From Enhydrobacter sp. (GTDB taxonomy: Bacteria; Pseudomonadota; Alphaproteobacteria; Reyranellales; Reyranellaceae), in the NCBI GenBank assembly GCA_026126105.1, contig JAHCJV010000034.1, forward strand, positions 1 to 57,115: a stretch of DNA of 57,115 nt. The letters run 5' to 3'. The translations under genes and the position numbers were made by a program. The notes under the pieces were generated by a model that worked only from the letters and a program-made list of their open reading frames with translations, ran no database searches and was not told the DNA's origin. This document shows, piece after piece, positions 55,842 through 57,115 of this stretch. The first letter of the stretch is position 1; every line of letters starts with the position of its first letter.

Positions 55842-57089
55842 CTACGCCGCCGGCAGGTCGACGCGGAAGCGGCTGCCGCCGCCTTCTGCCGCAAGGCAAA
55901 CGGCGTTGCCGCCGTGGCGGCCGGCGATGTCGCGCACCAGGGCGAGGCCGCGCCCGCTGCCGCGGCCGCTCTCCGCCGTCGCGGCGCGGCGGTAGAACGG
56001 CTCGAAGATGCGTTCGCGCTCCTCGGCCGGCACGCCCGGCCCGTGGTCTCTGACCTCCAGCACGGCGCGTCCGTTCGAAGGCGTCACCGAGATCTCGATC
56101 GGCCCGTCGCCGGCATAGCGCCGCGCATTCTCTAGTAGGTTGCGCACGAGGCGGCGCAGCAGCGGGCGGTCGCCCTCGACCGTCACCGGCTCGCCGTCGG
56201 CTTCGATGTCGTAATAGGCCGCTTCCTCGGCGGCGAGCGCCAGCAGGTCGATCGGCTCGTGCCGCTCGAGGCCGGGCACCGCTTCGAGGCGGCTCGCCAG
56301 CAGGATCTCCTCGATCAGCCGGTCGAGCTCGTCGATGTCGCGCTTCAGCGCCTCGCGCGTCTTCGCGTCGGCGCCGTCGCCCAGCAGCGAGGTCGCCATC
56401 GCGATGCGGGCGAGCGGCGTGCGCAGCTCGTGGCTGCAGTTGGCGAGCAGCAGGCGATGGGCGGCGATCAGCTCCTCGATGCGCTCGGCCGAGCGGTTGA
56501 AGCTCGCCGCCAGTGCCGCCACCTCGTCGCGGCCCTCGACCTTCACGCGTGCGCCGAGGTCGCCGCCGCCGAGCTGCTCGACGCCTTCCTTCAGCCGCTC
56601 GAGCCGACGGCCGAGCCCGCGGACCACGGGATAGGCGCCGATCGCAATGGCGAGCGCGAGCACGGCGAGCCCGCCCACGATCCACAGGATCGGGCTCGGC
56701 CGCTCGCGCACCTGGCGGGCCACCAGCCAGCGCCCGTCGGGAAGCTGCAGGGTGAAGGTCGGGCCGCCCGGCCCACGCCGCCAGCCCTCGCGCGCGCGGC
56801 GCGGTTCGAAGCGCGGCGGCGGCCGTCCGGCCATGGCAAGCTGGGTGCCGTCGCGGCGGTAGAGGGCGAGGTCGAAACGCAGCTTGCGATGCAGGACATC
56901 GAGCGCCCGCTGGCTCTCTGCCGGCGGCGCGTCGGCATCGGGCAGCAGGGCGCCGGTCAGCTCGGCGGCGACATCGAGATATTGCGGCGTCTGGTCCTCG
57001 GCGATCTTCCAGGCGAGCGCCGCCGCGCCGACGAACACCGCCAGCACCAGCAGCACGGCGACGTAGAACTGGAGATAGAGGCGCTGCAT
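55842..57089 (-). CDS. two-component sensor histidine kinase (HAMP, HisKA, HATPase)
   Basis: The 415-residue protein has an N-terminal helix (LYLQFYVAVLLVLAVFVGAAALAW), a periplasmic region to about 130, a second helix (ILWIVGGLAVLALAIAIGAY), a HAMP domain (RRLERLKEGVEQLGGGDLGARV), HisKA with phosphoacceptor His in NCSHELRTPLARI, and HATPase with NLLENARRYA, RDHGPGVP and GSGRGLALVRDIAGRHGG. Domain order is that of the EnvZ/CpxA/RstB group. Its signal is unknown. Its start is one base from the stop of the gene upstream, which is probably its response regulator. Confidence 0.9.
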   Translation of the reverse strand: MQRLYLQFYVAVLLVLAVFVGAAALAWKIAEDQTPQYLDVAAELTGALLPDADAPPAESQRALDVLHRKLRFDLALYRRDGTQLAMAGRPPPRFEPRRAREGWRRGPGGPTFTLQLPDGRWLVARQVRERPSPILWIVGGLAVLALAIAIGAYPVVRGLGRRLERLKEGVEQLGGGDLGARVKVEGRDEVAALAASFNRSAERIEELIAAHRLLLANCSHELRTPLARIAMATSLLGDGADAKTREALKRDIDELDRLIEEILLASRLEAVPGLERHEPIDLLALAAEEAAYYDIEADGEPVTVEGDRPLLRRLVRNLLENARRYAGDGPIEISVTPSNGRAVLEVRDHGPGVPAEERERIFEPFYRRAATAESGRGSGRGLALVRDIAGRHGGNAVCLAAEGGGSRFRVDLPAA

Positions 57090-57090
57090 G

Positions 57091-57115
57091 TCAGCGCCTT
57101 CGCTGGGAGCGCGGC
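57091..57115 (-). CDS. end of an upstream gene, probably the cognate response regulator
   Basis: Only the last seven codons (PRSQRRR) and a TGA stop at 57093-57091 lie in the window. The stop is one base from the sensor kinase start, the usual spacing for a response regulator followed by its kinase. The identity is inferred from that position alone. Confidence 0.4.

Overview
The window is about 57 kb of GC-rich DNA with short intergenic gaps, many ATGA-type start/stop overlaps and occasional TTG/GTG starts. The gene content points to a free-living alphaproteobacterium: phoR-pstSCAB-phoU-phoB as one block, glnK-amtB behind a sigma-54-like promoter, an aminotransferase next to ftsK, a TorF-type porin, and a full C-P lyase set with two phnE genes. 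A Rhodospirillales- or Hyphomicrobiales-like host is plausible, but genus cannot be settled from sequence alone. No rRNA, tRNA, CRISPR array, transposase or prophage gene was seen.

Layout. 1-520: end of an antitoxin gene and a decayed VapC toxin gene. 428-1817 (minus): a doubtful small membrane protein and a SAM methyltransferase. 1904-5394: argG, a rhomboid protease and phoR. 5432-10819: a Pho box, pstS, pstC, pstA, pstB, phoU and phoB, closed by a strong terminator. 10962-14507 (minus): a tightly coupled moeB / DsrE-like / PfkB kinase / ampG operon. 14541-17047: two tandem Bcr/CflA drug exporters. 17044-21361: a TetR gene with a double-palindrome operator, divergent from a substrate-binding protein, VOC enzyme and FAD monooxygenase (a likely aromatic catabolic unit). 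21442-25905: a Ser/Thr kinase gene with a decayed WD40 copy on one side and the intact WD40 gene, coupled to a CobW GTPase gene, on the other. 26031-29436: an MFS transporter, a UbiH-like hydroxylase and a porin. 29557-31854: glnK, amtB and a second P-II gene, each P-II gene preceded by a sigma-54-like promoter. 32180-36213: an aminotransferase and ftsK. 36266-37483 (minus): a Tat-exported SMP-30/gluconolactonase-like protein.

37622-48226 is the phosphonate locus. phnC-D-E1-E2 plus a DUF1045 gene run rightward and meet a leftward phnGHIJKLM-N operon. Phosphonate is bound by PhnD and imported by PhnCE1E2. PhnGHIJKL with PhnI and PhnM convert it to a ribosyl phosphate, PhnJ (a radical-SAM enzyme) breaks the C-P bond, and PhnN ends the route at PRPP. 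No PhnP is visible; the DUF1045 protein carries two HxT motifs of the 2H phosphoesterase fold and is the obvious candidate to open the cyclic phosphate. The same Pho-box pattern occurs before pstS and phnC, with a weaker one before phnG, which ties this locus to the PhoR/PhoB system encoded 30 kb away.

48215-57115 (minus): a DUF1772-like membrane protein, a Cys-rich copper-storage-like protein, hisH and hisB (cut off from the rest of a his operon), a DMT exporter, a double-length CaiB CoA-transferase whose first half lacks the catalytic Asp, an acyl-CoA dehydrogenase, a GFA-family protein, a sensor histidine kinase and the last codons of an upstream gene.

The observations I rate highest are the DUF1045/PhnP substitution, the 62-bp REP-like inverted doublet that overlaps the phnN ribosome-binding site, the kinase gene bracketed by WD40 copies, and the fused CaiB with one dead half.
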